A stretch of 64,000 nt of DNA from Janthinobacterium violaceinigrum (GCF_009208555.1 NZ_WFLI01000018.1:56749-120748), one strand, 5' to 3'. Positions 33,542 through 42,350 are shown, numbered from the stretch's first letter. Notes: generated from the sequence alone by a model not told the origin. Numbers and translations are program-made.

Positions 33542-34340
33542 GGGCCGGCAGCTCGACGATGTAGTTCGGATCGAAAGCGGGATTTTGCGGCGCGCCGCTG
33601 CGCGTCTTGTAGCCGCACGGGTTGCTGACCACGCGGCACGGGCCGATCCGGTAGTCGCGCGAGGCGTGGATGTGGCCATGCACCCACAGGTCGGCCTGCG
33701 CGGCCAGCTCGTCCAGGCGCGAAGCGTAGGCGGGCGAACACGCTTCGCTGCCATACGCGTCGTCCACCGATTGCAGCGACGGCGCCATGTGGCTGACGAC
33801 CACGGTGCGCCCATCGAAGGGCTGCGCCAGTTCGCGCGCCAGCCACGCCTTTTGCTGTGCGTGGAACATGGCCGTGTCGGCCGCGCGCAGCTTGCGAAAG
33901 CCCATGTTGGCCAGGCGGATGCGCTTGTAGTCGTTCATGACGGCTTCCGCGTCGCGCATGGCCGCTTGCCGCGTGTCGTCGCCCAGCAGGCGGAAATCCG
34001 TCCACAGGGTGGCGCCCAGGAAGCGCACCTTGTTGCCCGCCGGGTCTTCCATGACGTGAGCAGTCGCATCGAGAAAACGCACGTTCGGCGTGGCCGCGCA
34101 GGCGGTGCGCAGCTCCTGGCGCACCTTGTCCAGGTGGTGGCCATAGCCTTCGTGGTTGCCGTGCACGTACAGCACGGGCAGTCCCGCAAACGCGCTGGCG
34201 GCCCAGGCGACGGCGCGGGCGCCCGTGTCGATGTCGCCGGCCAGGATCACGACGTCGGGACAACTGAGCGCAAGGTCCCCTTGCGGCGCTTCGTCGCGCC
34301 ATAGCTCATGGTGCAGGTCCGACAGAATCAATAAACGCAT
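33525..34340 (-). CDS. metallophosphoesterase, paralog B
   Basis: A 271-residue calcineurin-like phosphoesterase, homologous along its whole length to the gene at 29967-30770. Metal motifs: ILSDLHHELW (5-14), LAGDIDTG near 33, YVHGNHEGYGHHLDK near 58, VVSHMAPSLQS near 188 and VHGHIHASRDYRIG near 225. It differs from paralog A mainly in the middle segment (about 80-150). Cytoplasmic, substrate unknown. The 3' end overlaps the small basic gene downstream of rtcB. The 46-base gap to the LysR gene shows no feature. Confidence 0.88.
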   Translation of the reverse strand: MRLLILSDLHHELWRDEAPQGDLALSCPDVVILAGDIDTGARAVAWAASAFAGLPVLYVHGNHEGYGHHLDKVRQELRTACAATPNVRFLDATAHVMEDPAGNKVRFLGATLWTDFRLLGDDTRQAAMRDAEAVMNDYKRIRLANMGFRKLRAADTAMFHAQQKAWLARELAQPFDGRTVVVSHMAPSLQSVDDAYGSEACSPAYASRLDELAAQADLWVHGHIHASRDYRIGPCRVVSNPCGYKTRSGAPQNPAFDPNYIVELPALNRQA

Positions 34341-34386
34341 GCGGCGTCCAGGCGATGGGAGAGGATGCCATCGTACCTGAAAAGCC

Positions 34387-35292
34387 TCACTCTTCTTCCA
34401 GCGCGGCGAAGCCGTGCGCCAGGTAGTCGATCAGCGCGCGCACGGCCGGCAGCAGGCCGCGCCGCGAAGGAAACACGGCATGGATGATTTCGCGCTGCGG
34501 CCGCCATTGCTCCATCAGCGGCAGCAGGCTGCCATCGGCGATCTGCTCGCCTATCATCATGGTTGGCAGCTGCACCACGCCCACGCCGGCCACGGCCGCG
34601 TCGCGCAAGGTCAGCATGTCGCCCGTGACGAAGCGCGGCACGTGGCGCAGCTGGGCGCGCGCGCCGTCCGGGCCGTGCAAATCCCACTGGTAGTGCTGTT
34701 GCGGCGTGCCCAGGGCCAGGCTGGGCCAGTCGGCCAGGTCGGCCGGCGCCTTCGGCGCGGGCGCGCCGGCGAACAGCAGCGGGCTGCCCACCATGCACTG
34801 GCTGCGCTCGGCCAGCACGCGCAGCACCAGGTCGCTGTCGGGCAGCGGCGGCGGGCGCACGCGGATGGCCACGTCGATGCCTTCGGCCACCAGGTCGACG
34901 CGGCGGTTGGTCGCTTCCAGCAGCAAGGTCACTTGCGGATGGTCGCGCATGAAGCGGGCCAGCATGGGACCCACCAGCGTGTGCAGCAGGGCGATGGGAC
35001 AGGACAGGCGCACCGTGCCGCGCGGCGCCGCGCGCGTCAGTTCGATCGCTTCCTGCGCCGCTTCCGCTTCCACCAGCATGGCCTTGCAATGCTCGTAAAA
35101 CGACTGCCCCACGTCGGTGACGGAAAAGTGGCGCGTCGTGCGCTGCAGCAGGCGCACGCCCAGCCGTTCTTCCAGCAGCGCGATGCGCCGGCTCAGCCTT
35201 GATTTTGGCATGCCCAGCGCGCGTCCGGCCGGGGCGAAGCCGCCATGGTCGACCACCTGCACAAAGTAATACAAGTCGTTCAGATCCTGCAT
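34387..35292 (-). CDS. LysR family transcriptional regulator of pirin operon
   Basis: A 301-residue LysR regulator. The winged helix-turn-helix is at residues about 1-60 (LNDLYYFVQVVDHGGFAPAGRALGMPKSRLSRRI region), and the rest is the periplasmic-binding-like effector domain. It is divergent from a pirin gene and a YcaC-like hydrolase gene; this LysR-pirin-hydrolase arrangement recurs in proteobacteria, where the regulator usually activates the divergent genes. An inverted repeat with LysR spacing lies at 35307-35324 next to its own start, suggesting autoregulation. Confidence 0.9.
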   Translation of the reverse strand: MQDLNDLYYFVQVVDHGGFAPAGRALGMPKSRLSRRIALLEERLGVRLLQRTTRHFSVTDVGQSFYEHCKAMLVEAEAAQEAIELTRAAPRGTVRLSCPIALLHTLVGPMLARFMRDHPQVTLLLEATNRRVDLVAEGIDVAIRVRPPPLPDSDLVLRVLAERSQCMVGSPLLFAGAPAPKAPADLADWPSLALGTPQQHYQWDLHGPDGARAQLRHVPRFVTGDMLTLRDAAVAGVGVVQLPTMMIGEQIADGSLLPLMEQWRPQREIIHAVFPSRRGLLPAVRALIDYLAHGFAALEEE

Positions 35293-35306
35293 GCTGTCTC
35301 CTTGAT

Positions 35307-35324
35307 CGTTCTATTTTTGGAACG
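35307..35324. promoter_or_regulatory. LysR-type operator candidate
   Basis: CGTTC (35307-35311), 8 bases, GAACG (35320-35324) form an inverted repeat containing T-N11-A, the LysR signature. It lies between the LysR start and the pirin promoter region. A weaker second repeat, CGCTT (35351-35355) and AAGCG (35364-35368), is nearer to pirin and could be the activation site. Confidence 0.5.
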
Positions 35325-35411
35325 CTGATGGCGAATTTTACCGTCTACCGCGCTTATCGTTGCAAGCGTATTCTGTCTCCATCGTAATGCACACCCGAAC
35401 AGGAGAGCGAG

Positions 35412-36278
35412 ATGAACAAAATTACCGGTATCTACAGCGCACCGCGCCAGCACTGGGTCGGCGACGGTTTTCCCGTGCGCTCGATGTTTTCGTACAACGG
35501 CCATGGCAAGCAGCTGAGCCCCTTCCTGCTGCTCGACTATGCAGGCCCCGCCGAGTTTGCCCCCGGCACCCGTCCGCCCGGCGTCGGCTCGCACCCGCAC
35601 CGGGGCTTTGAAACGGTGACCATCGTCTACAAGGGCGAAGTGGCGCACCGCGATTCGACGGGCCAGGGTGGCGTGATCGGTCCCGGCGACGTGCAATGGA
35701 TGACGGCCGGCGCCGGCATCCTGCATGAAGAGTTTCACTCGCCCGCCTTCACGCAGTCGGGCGGCACCCTGGAAATGGTGCAGCTGTGGGTGAACCTGCC
35801 GGCCAAAAACAAGATGACGGCGCCCGGCTACCAGGCCATCGCCAGCGATACCATTCCCACCGTGGCGCTGCCCGATGGCGCCGGCGCGGTGCGCGTGATC
35901 GCCGGCGACTTCGGTGGCCGGCATGGCCCGGCCCGCACGTTCTCGCCGATGCAGGTGTGGGACATGCGCCTGGCCCAGGGCAAGCTGACGGAACTGCCCG
36001 TGAACAAAGGCTGGAGCACGGCGCTGATCGTCCTGCACGGCACGGTGCTGGTCAACGGCGAGAGCGTGGTGCGCGAAGCGCAGATGGCCTTGTTCGAGCG
36101 CGATGGCGACAGCATCACCATCGAGGCGAACAACGACGCCGTGGTACTGCTGCTGAGCGGCGAGCCGATCGACGAGCCCATCGTCGGCCACGGCCCGTTC
36201 GTCATGAATACCGAGGCGGAAATCGTGCAGGCGTTCGAGGATTTCAACAGCGGCCGCTTCGCCCGCATCGAGAAGTAA
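35412..36278 (+). CDS. pirin family protein
   Basis: A 288-residue bicupin. The N-terminal cupin metal site is visible as GSHPHRGFETVTIVYKGEVAHRD near residue 56 and GILHEEFHS near 99 (two His, then His and Glu). Some pirins are quercetinases or redox-sensitive regulators; the activity here is unknown. The start ATG follows an AGGAGAGCGAG ribosome site. It is divergent from LysR and followed after 57 bases by a cysteine hydrolase gene, so the two are probably an operon under LysR control. Confidence 0.92.
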   Translation: MNKITGIYSAPRQHWVGDGFPVRSMFSYNGHGKQLSPFLLLDYAGPAEFAPGTRPPGVGSHPHRGFETVTIVYKGEVAHRDSTGQGGVIGPGDVQWMTAGAGILHEEFHSPAFTQSGGTLEMVQLWVNLPAKNKMTAPGYQAIASDTIPTVALPDGAGAVRVIAGDFGGRHGPARTFSPMQVWDMRLAQGKLTELPVNKGWSTALIVLHGTVLVNGESVVREAQMALFERDGDSITIEANNDAVVLLLSGEPIDEPIVGHGPFVMNTEAEIVQAFEDFNSGRFARIEK

Positions 36279-36335
36279 GTCACTTTGTGCAGTACCCATG
36301 CCGCATCCCGCGGCATGGTTTTCCAGGAGACCACC

Positions 36336-37037
36336 ATGAGCACCCCCGCCAACTTCCAAGGCTTGCCGCCGATGATAGACCCCGACGACGCCGTCATGCT
36401 GCTGATCGACCACCAGAGCGGCTTGTTCCAGCTGGTGCGCGACATCGAACAGCACGTGCTGCGCGGCCACGTCACGGCGCTGGCCAAGCTGTCGCGCCTG
36501 GCCAACATGCCGACCTTCACCACCGCTTCCGTGCCCGATGGCCCGAACGGTCCCCTGATCCCGGAAATCCACCATTTCAATCCGGAAGCCGTCTACATCC
36601 CGCGCACGGGCCAGATCAATGCCTGGGACAATCCGGCCTGGGTCGAGGCCATCGAAAAGACGGGCCGCAAGACGCTGCTGATCGCCGGCACGCTCACCAG
36701 CGTGTGCATGGCTTTTCCCACCATCAGCGCGCTGGCGGCCGGCTACAAGGTGTTTGCCATCATCGACGCCTCGGGCAACTGGTCGAAGATGGCCACCGAC
36801 ATCACCATGGCGCGCGTGACGCAGGCGGGCGCCGTGCCGATCGATACGTATGCCGTGCTGGCCGAAGTGATGAGCACATGGAACCGCGCCGACGCGATGG
36901 CGTTTGCCGCCATCATGACCGACCATATCGTGCCGCCGTACCGCGCGCTGATCGAAAGCTACGACAAGGCGCAGGGCGTGCAAAAGAATGGCCGGGAAAC
37001 CCGGCTGGAGATCCTGGAAGCGGCTGCCGGGAGCTGA
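36336..37037 (+). CDS. isochorismatase-like cysteine hydrolase (YcaC-like)
   Basis: A 233-residue hydrolase of the isochorismatase superfamily. The catalytic Asp is in MLLIDHQSGLF near residue 21 and the nucleophile Cys in GTLTSVCMAFPT near 125; a conserved Lys in the EKTGRKTLLIAG stretch is typical. YcaC-like proteins form octamers of unknown substrate. ATG 36336 follows a CCAGGAGACC ribosome site, which decides it over an in-frame ATG at 36285. Co-transcribed with the pirin gene. Its end is 6 bases from the convergent binding-protein gene. Confidence 0.88.
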   Translation: MSTPANFQGLPPMIDPDDAVMLLIDHQSGLFQLVRDIEQHVLRGHVTALAKLSRLANMPTFTTASVPDGPNGPLIPEIHHFNPEAVYIPRTGQINAWDNPAWVEAIEKTGRKTLLIAGTLTSVCMAFPTISALAAGYKVFAIIDASGNWSKMATDITMARVTQAGAVPIDTYAVLAEVMSTWNRADAMAFAAIMTDHIVPPYRALIESYDKAQGVQKNGRETRLEILEAAAGS

Positions 37038-37043
37038 GCGCCG

Positions 37044-37805
37044 CTACGGCGCTTCATAGCGGGCGCGGATCGCCGGCAGCGTGCCGCGCTGCTCCAGGCG
37101 CGTGATGGCGGCGTTCAGGCGCGCCAGGTCGGCGGCGCTGGTATTGCGCGCATTGAGCATCAGGTGCACGGGCGCGCGCAGGGCCAGGAAGGGCAGGGCG
37201 GCCAGCGCCACGCCCTGCTGACGCGCCTCGTGGCGCACGGCCAGCACGTCGCCCAGCAGCAGGTCGGCGCGGCCCGCATCGAGCATGCGCACGCCTTGCT
37301 GGAAGCTGCCGAACGCATTCAGGCGGCCGGCCTTTTCCAGCACCGGCCGGGCCGCCGCGTACTGTGCGCCATACCAGCCCACCTTGGGCGCCAGCAAGGT
37401 CGACTTGCCGCCCGCGAGCTGCGCGAAGCTGGCGATCTGGCGCTGGCCGCCGGGTGCGCCGGCCTTGCTGAACAGCCCCACGGCTTCGTCGCGGTACGAG
37501 ATGGAAAAGCGGGCATAGGACTGGCGTTCCGGTGTCTCGGACGCGGCCAGCATCAGGTCCAGCCCCCCTTTCTGAAACAGCAGCTGGCGCCGCGCGGTGG
37601 GCAGTTCCGGCAAGGTGACCAAGGTGCACCGGGCTTCCTTGAAAATGGCTTGCAGCAACTCCAGGTCCAGGCCCGTATAGCGGCCCTGGGCATCGCGGTA
37701 GACATACGGCGGCCACTGCTCCAGCGCCATCGTCATGCGGCAGGCCACGGCGGGCAGGGCGGATATGCCCAGCACTGCCGCAAACAGGAGATGGCGCATG
37801 CGCAT
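37044..37805 (-). CDS. periplasmic solute-binding protein (family 3)
   Basis: A 253-residue secreted protein with a signal peptide (about 1-20, ending ALPAVA) and a bacterial extracellular solute-binding family 3 fold, the type used for polar amino acids. Features are WPPYVYRDAQGRYTGLDLELLQAIFKEA near residues 31-58 and the two-lobe length of about 230 residues. No permease or ATPase genes are adjacent, so it may be an orphan receptor or sensor. A second Met two codons in is an alternative start. Confidence 0.82.
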   Translation of the reverse strand: MRMRHLLFAAVLGISALPAVACRMTMALEQWPPYVYRDAQGRYTGLDLELLQAIFKEARCTLVTLPELPTARRQLLFQKGGLDLMLAASETPERQSYARFSISYRDEAVGLFSKAGAPGGQRQIASFAQLAGGKSTLLAPKVGWYGAQYAAARPVLEKAGRLNAFGSFQQGVRMLDAGRADLLLGDVLAVRHEARQQGVALAALPFLALRAPVHLMLNARNTSAADLARLNAAITRLEQRGTLPAIRARYEAP

Positions 37806-38029
37806 ACGGAGACTTCCCTAGAGTTTCAACTTGATATTCAATTTGCCAGAATCGCCACGGAAGTCAAGGGCTGCGGCGGCTGAAGACCCCTCCGAAGCGC
37901 ATTTCCTGGATTTTTGCGCGTTTTTTTTCTTCCCGGCCCCGTCGTTTTCGCCTCGGGCATGGCGAACACCGTACAGTGTAATCGGCTATAGTGACGCGGT
38001 GCCACCACTGCCCCGCAAAGGAAGACCGC

Positions 38030-38632
38030 TTGACTGCCCCGCTCGAGATCGCCGCCAATGTACTGATGACTGCCTCCATCATTCTGGCTGGACGCAACAA
38101 TATTCATTCCTGGTGGATCGGCATTGTCGGTTGCGTGCTGTTTGCCGTCCTGTTTTTCCAGGTCAACCTGTACGCGGACGTGATGCTGCAACTGTTTTTC
38201 ATCGTCACCTGCGTCATCGGCTGGCTGCAATGGCGGCGCGGCGCCGGCGGCAAGCCCTTGCCGATCACGCGCACGGGCTGGCGCAGCCTGGCCTGGGTGG
38301 TGCCGGCCGGCATCGCTTCCGTGGTGATCTACGGCATGCTGCTGCACCGCTTCACGAATGCCTACGCGCCCTTCATCGATTCGGCAGTGTTGGTATTTAG
38401 CATCATCGCGCAATTCTTGCTGATGAGCCGGCGCATCGAAACCTGGGGTTTCTGGCTGCTGGTCAACACCGTGGCCGTGCCGCTCTACTACAGCCGCGGC
38501 CTGCACCTGACGGCCGTGCTGTATGCGGCTTACTGGGTCAATGCCCTGATTTCCTGGTACTGGTGGGGCGTGCAGGCGCGCCGCGCGGCGCAGGCGCCCG
38601 CTGGCCCGTCCGCGTCCACCGCCGATGCCTGA
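38030..38632 (+). CDS. pnuC: nicotinamide riboside transporter PnuC family
   Basis: A 200-residue membrane transporter with six to seven hydrophobic segments. PnuC-type motifs are IHSWWIGIVGCVLFAVLFFQ near residue 25 and the YWVNALISWYWWGVQARR end. TTG 38030 is chosen as start because AAGGAAG (38018-38024) lies 5 bases upstream and no later Met suits. A TATAGT box at 37987-37992 may be the promoter. PnuC carries nicotinamide riboside; relatives carry thiamine or riboflavin. The next gene encodes a TonB receptor, which may bring the same compound across the outer membrane. Confidence 0.86.
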   Translation: MTAPLEIAANVLMTASIILAGRNNIHSWWIGIVGCVLFAVLFFQVNLYADVMLQLFFIVTCVIGWLQWRRGAGGKPLPITRTGWRSLAWVVPAGIASVVIYGMLLHRFTNAYAPFIDSAVLVFSIIAQFLLMSRRIETWGFWLLVNTVAVPLYYSRGLHLTAVLYAAYWVNALISWYWWGVQARRAAQAPAGPSASTADA

Positions 38633-38691
38633 ATGTTGTCAAACGACAAGTGCTTAGATCCAAATCGTATATACATTCAATTTTTAATTCG

Positions 38692-38720
38692 TTCACGCCA
38701 TAAAGGCGCCGCGATATAGT
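38692..38720 (+). promoter_or_regulatory. promoter of TonB receptor leader
   Basis: TTCACG (38692-38697) and TATAGT (38715-38720) are spaced by 17 bases, with AT-rich DNA (38670-38690) just upstream that could act as an UP element. The transcript would carry a 240-nucleotide leader before the receptor gene. Confidence 0.5.
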
Positions 38721-38748
38721 GGCCTTTCCCCGCTTACCGGTGTCTTTT

Positions 38749-38856
38749 ATGTTGCGTTCTACCCCTTCTGCCAGTTTTTACGCCACTCGTCATCAGCTGA
38801 CCATGCAATGCATGGCGCAGTGGATGCCGATGCGTGGCCGTCCACGCATCCCGTAA
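38749..38856 (+). CDS. possible Met-rich upstream reading frame before TonB receptor
   Basis: A 35-codon frame, ATG to TAA, ending MQCMAQWMPMRGRPRIP; four Met codons occur within ten residues. Ribosome site is weak. Its DNA holds a perfect palindrome (CCATGCA-A-TGCATGG, 38801-38815) and a perfect 9-bp hairpin (GATGCGTGG, CCGT, CCACGCATC, 38829-38850) ending just before the stop. Position between a promoter and a regulated gene suggests a leader peptide, but coding is not proven. The remaining leader, 38857-38920, shows no clear signal. Confidence 0.35.
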   Translation: MLRSTPSASFYATRHQLTMQCMAQWMPMRGRPRIP

Positions 38857-38920
38857 GTCACTCCCACCCGTTTCGTTGCCGTTTGCCCGCTGGCCCACCC
38901 GGTCCGCGTGCCCCTGCTCG

Positions 38921-38942
38921 GCCTTTTTTATCGGAAAAAGGC
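38921..38942 (+). promoter_or_regulatory. hairpin just before TonB receptor ribosome site
   Basis: GCCTTTTT (38921-38928) pairs with AAAAAGGC (38935-38942) plus a T-G pair, 14 bases before the AGAGGAAACC ribosome site. The T-run lies in the 5' arm, so it is not a standard terminator and may instead shape ribosome access. Confidence 0.4.
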
Positions 38943-38965
38943 TGCAATCCCAATAAGAGGAAACC

Positions 38966-41524
38966 ATGTTCAAACCACTCGCCATCAGTCTTGCCATCGC
39001 CGCCGCCTTCCCCGCCTTCGTCCATGCCCAGGAGGACATGGTGCGCGTCAACGTCACCGGTTCGAATATCCGCGTCAGCGAAAAGGAGGGCGCCAGCGCC
39101 GTGCAGGTCATCACCGCCAAGGAATTGAAAGCCAGCGGCAAGACCAGCGTCTCGGATGTGCTGCGCGCCATCTCCGCCAACAGCGGCAACAGCTACAACG
39201 AACAATACACGGGCAGCTTTTCGGCCGGCACCTCGGGCTTGTCGCTGCGCGGCATCGGCCAGAAAAATACCCTGATCCTCGTCAACGGCAAGCGCGTGGC
39301 CAGCTATGCCACGGCGCAAAACCTGCAGGAAACCTTTGTCGACCTGAACAGCCTGCCGATGGCGGCCGTGCAGCGCATCGAGGTGCTCAAGGATGGCGCT
39401 TCGTCCATCTACGGTTCCGACGCCGTGGCCGGCGTGGTCAACATCATCCTGTACAAGGAATTCACGGGCACGGACGTCACGGCGCAGTGGGGCGGCTCGA
39501 CGGAAGGCACGGGCCAGCACGAAAAGAGCGCGGCCCTGCAGACGGGCTTCGGCAAGCTCGAGGAAGACGGCTACAGCCTGGTCTTCTCGATCGACGCGCA
39601 GCAGCGCGACAAGCTGCAGCAGAGCGACGTGGCGTGGATGCGCGATGCGGATTTCCGCAACCAGCAGCGGGGCAGCCTGGGCTGGGCCATCACCAACTAC
39701 GCGGGCACCGATCCCACCAAGACCCTGGGCGGCGTGCGGGGACCATTGCAACTGGTCAATTATGGCGACATCACGTCCGGCAAGACGGGACAAGTGCTGG
39801 CCTACAATCCGTCGCCGTATAAAACCCTGATCCCCGGCATCCAGCGCGTGCATACGGCCGCGCGCGCCACCTTCAAGCTGAACGCGGATACGGAAGCGTA
39901 TGTCGATCTGCTGCACAGCTATTCGCGCGCCGACCAGACGTTCAGCGCGCCGCTGACGGTGAACAACGCCACGCGCGTGTGGAACAATGCCACGCAGGCG
40001 CTCGACACCATCCCCGTGGTGCTGCCCGTGGGCCATCCCAACAATCCGGGCGCGACGCCCCTGCCGTTCACGGCCACCCTGTTCGACCTGGGGCCGCGCC
40101 TGAAGCAGGACCGGGTCACGTTCTACCGCGCGCTGGCGGGTCTCAAAGGCACCCTGGCGGGCTGGGACTGGGATGCGGCCGTGGGCCACTCCAGCAGCAA
40201 GCTGGAAGAAACGGTGCAGAACTTCGTCAACCGCTATGAATTCCAGAAGGTGCTGGCCGACGGCAGCTACAATTTCTTCGACCAGTCGCAAAACAGCGAA
40301 GCCGTGCGCAACCGCCTGCGCCTGTCCACCCTGCGTCCGGCCGAGTCGACGCTCGATACCGTCGACTTTTCTGCCGCGAAAGACCTGTGGCAATTGCCGG
40401 CCGGTCCGCTGGGCTTTGCCGCCGGTGCCCAGTGGCGCCGCGAAAAGATGGATTCGCAAACCTCGACGGCCGTGCTGTCGGGCACGGAGCTGCGCCCGGC
40501 CATCAACATCATCAACGGTTCGCGCAGCGTGTCGGCCCTGTTTGCCGAATTTAACGTGCCCGTCGTCAAAGACCTGTCCGTCAACCTGGCCGGCCGCGCC
40601 GACCATTACAGCGATTTCGGCAATGCGTTTTCGCCGAAAGCCAGCGCCCGCTACCAGGCGGCGCCGTGGCTGCTGGTGCGCGGCACCGTGTCGCGCGGCT
40701 TCCGCGCGCCATCCTTGCCGGAAATCACGCAAAGCACGGCCGTCAGCTATGTCAGCGTGCTCGATCCGCGCGACCCGATCACGCCCACGCAGACGCGCGG
40801 CGTGACGGCCATCACCATCGCCAATACGGCGCTGCGTCCCGAGCGTTCGAACAACCTGAACCTGGGCGTGGTGGTCTCGCCCACCAGCAGTTCGAGCATC
40901 GGTCTCGATTACTACCGCATCAAGCAGGATGGCGTGATCGGCACGGAAAGCGCCACCACCACCATCGCCAACGAAGCGTCGGCGCCGCAAAAGATCACGC
41001 GCGATGCCGATGGCCGCATCACCACCCTGTACCGCCAGTACCGCAACCAGGGCCAGCGCGAAGTGTCCGGCATCGACCTGGACCTGCGCCAGCGCTTCGT
41101 CGACAAGGACTGGGGCAAGCTGACCCTGGCCGGCCAGCTGAGCCGCGTGCTGCGCTTTGCCGAGCCGCTGTCCGACGGCGCGCCGCTTACCGATGGCGCC
41201 GGCACCAATTACTTCGGTTCCATCCCGAAATGGCGCGGCGTCACCTCGGCCACCTGGGAGCAGGGCAAATGGTCGTCGACCCTGACGTGGAATTACGTGG
41301 GCAGCTATGCGCAGAACACGCACCTCGATGAATCGGTAGCCGCCTTCAGCACGTTCGACGTGACCACCAGCTGGCAGGTGACGCCCGCGGCGAACGTCAC
41401 CTTCATCGTGCAGAACCTGGCCAACAAGCGCGCGCCGTGGGATTACTCGGCTTCGGGCTTCGACTATACGCAGGCCGATCCCCGTGGCCGCTTTGCGTCC
41501 CTCAAGCTGAACTACAAGTTCTGA
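38966..41524 (+). CDS. TonB-dependent outer membrane receptor
   Basis: An 852-residue outer-membrane active transporter. Signal peptide about 1-21 (ending FVHAQ). The plug domain begins with VRVNVTGSNIRVSEKEGASAV near 26 and contains SLRGIGQKNTLILVNGKRVA and GSDAVAGVVNII motifs. The beta barrel ends with the canonical aromatic C-terminus LKLNYKF. No TonB-box-linked signalling extension is seen. The substrate is unknown; the pnuC gene upstream suggests a vitamin-like molecule such as nicotinamide riboside. It has its own promoter and a structured leader. Confidence 0.93.
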   Translation: MFKPLAISLAIAAAFPAFVHAQEDMVRVNVTGSNIRVSEKEGASAVQVITAKELKASGKTSVSDVLRAISANSGNSYNEQYTGSFSAGTSGLSLRGIGQKNTLILVNGKRVASYATAQNLQETFVDLNSLPMAAVQRIEVLKDGASSIYGSDAVAGVVNIILYKEFTGTDVTAQWGGSTEGTGQHEKSAALQTGFGKLEEDGYSLVFSIDAQQRDKLQQSDVAWMRDADFRNQQRGSLGWAITNYAGTDPTKTLGGVRGPLQLVNYGDITSGKTGQVLAYNPSPYKTLIPGIQRVHTAARATFKLNADTEAYVDLLHSYSRADQTFSAPLTVNNATRVWNNATQALDTIPVVLPVGHPNNPGATPLPFTATLFDLGPRLKQDRVTFYRALAGLKGTLAGWDWDAAVGHSSSKLEETVQNFVNRYEFQKVLADGSYNFFDQSQNSEAVRNRLRLSTLRPAESTLDTVDFSAAKDLWQLPAGPLGFAAGAQWRREKMDSQTSTAVLSGTELRPAINIINGSRSVSALFAEFNVPVVKDLSVNLAGRADHYSDFGNAFSPKASARYQAAPWLLVRGTVSRGFRAPSLPEITQSTAVSYVSVLDPRDPITPTQTRGVTAITIANTALRPERSNNLNLGVVVSPTSSSSIGLDYYRIKQDGVIGTESATTTIANEASAPQKITRDADGRITTLYRQYRNQGQREVSGIDLDLRQRFVDKDWGKLTLAGQLSRVLRFAEPLSDGAPLTDGAGTNYFGSIPKWRGVTSATWEQGKWSSTLTWNYVGSYAQNTHLDESVAAFSTFDVTTSWQVTPAANVTFIVQNLANKRAPWDYSASGFDYTQADPRGRFASLKLNYKF

Positions 41525-41543
41525 GCGCGCCGCACAGGCACGG

Positions 41544-42350
41544 TTAGCGTCCGCCCGCCGCCTGCCGCTGTCCCGTCTGCTCCTGCAGGCGCTGGCGGTA
41601 GGCGCTGGGCGTGACGCCCATGCGTTCGCGAAAGGCGGTGGCGAAGTTGCCCGCATTGTGAAAGCCGATCAGCAGGGCGATATCCTGCACGTCGATGTCC
41701 GTCTGCTGCAGCAATTCCACGCCGCGCGCGATGCGCGCTTCGCGGATGAAGGCAAACACGGTCATGCCCGTCTGCTCGCGGAACATCAGGGTCAGCTTTT
41801 CGCGGTAGGTGCCCACGCTGCGGGCGATTTCGGACAGGTTGGGCAGGCTGCCCAGGTTGTCGAGAATGAGTTGCTTGACGGCATTGACGAACACCTGGTC
41901 GGGATGCTGGAGCTTGTCGCTGATCGGTGTCGTTGCCGGTAAGTCACTGTTGCTTTTACGCATCAAACCCAGGTGGATATGGATGCGCACGGCCAGTTCT
42001 TCCGGCGTGAACGGCTTGGAAATGTAGTCGACGCCGCCCACCTGCAAGCCCATGATGCGCTCCTTGGCCGCATCGGCGCCGCTGAGAAAGATCACGGGGA
42101 TCTGTTCCGTTTCGGGGTTCGCCTTGAGCAAGCGGCATGCCGTGTAGCCATCCATCTCAGGCATGCGCACGTCGAGCAGGATCAGGTCGGGATGCGTGGC
42201 CAGCGCCAGCTGGTAGCCCTGGTAGCCGTTGAACGCGATGCTGAAACGGTAGGGCTGCTCGCTGAGCAGTTCCATCAGCATGCGCTGCTCGAACGCGGAA
42301 TCGTCCACGATCAAGATGTTCTTTTTGATGGTTTCGCTGGTCAATGGCAT
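41544..42350 (-). CDS. response regulator with AraC-type output domain
   Basis: A 268-residue regulator. The N-terminal receiver (about 11-130) has acidic D16/D17, phospho-acceptor D60 in LILLDVRMPEMDG, S90 and K112 in ISKPFTPEEL. The C-terminal AraC helix-turn-helix (about 160-262) contains LSEIARSVGTYREKLTLMFRE and DIALLIGFHNAGNFATAFRERMG. No histidine kinase gene is adjacent, so it is an orphan. It is divergent from the pilus operon with a 345-base gap between, so it may regulate the pilus, or be linked with the TonB receptor it faces. Confidence 0.9.
   Translation of the reverse strand: MPLTSETIKKNILIVDDSAFEQRMLMELLSEQPYRFSIAFNGYQGYQLALATHPDLILLDVRMPEMDGYTACRLLKANPETEQIPVIFLSGADAAKERIMGLQVGGVDYISKPFTPEELAVRIHIHLGLMRKSNSDLPATTPISDKLQHPDQVFVNAVKQLILDNLGSLPNLSEIARSVGTYREKLTLMFREQTGMTVFAFIREARIARGVELLQQTDIDVQDIALLIGFHNAGNFATAFRERMGVTPSAYRQRLQEQTGQRQAAGGR

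Noticed and set aside
38858..41656. 932-codon minus-strand frame opposite the TonB receptor
   Set aside because: Antisense shadow of a gene with a signal peptide, plug motifs and C-terminal aromatic residue on the plus strand.
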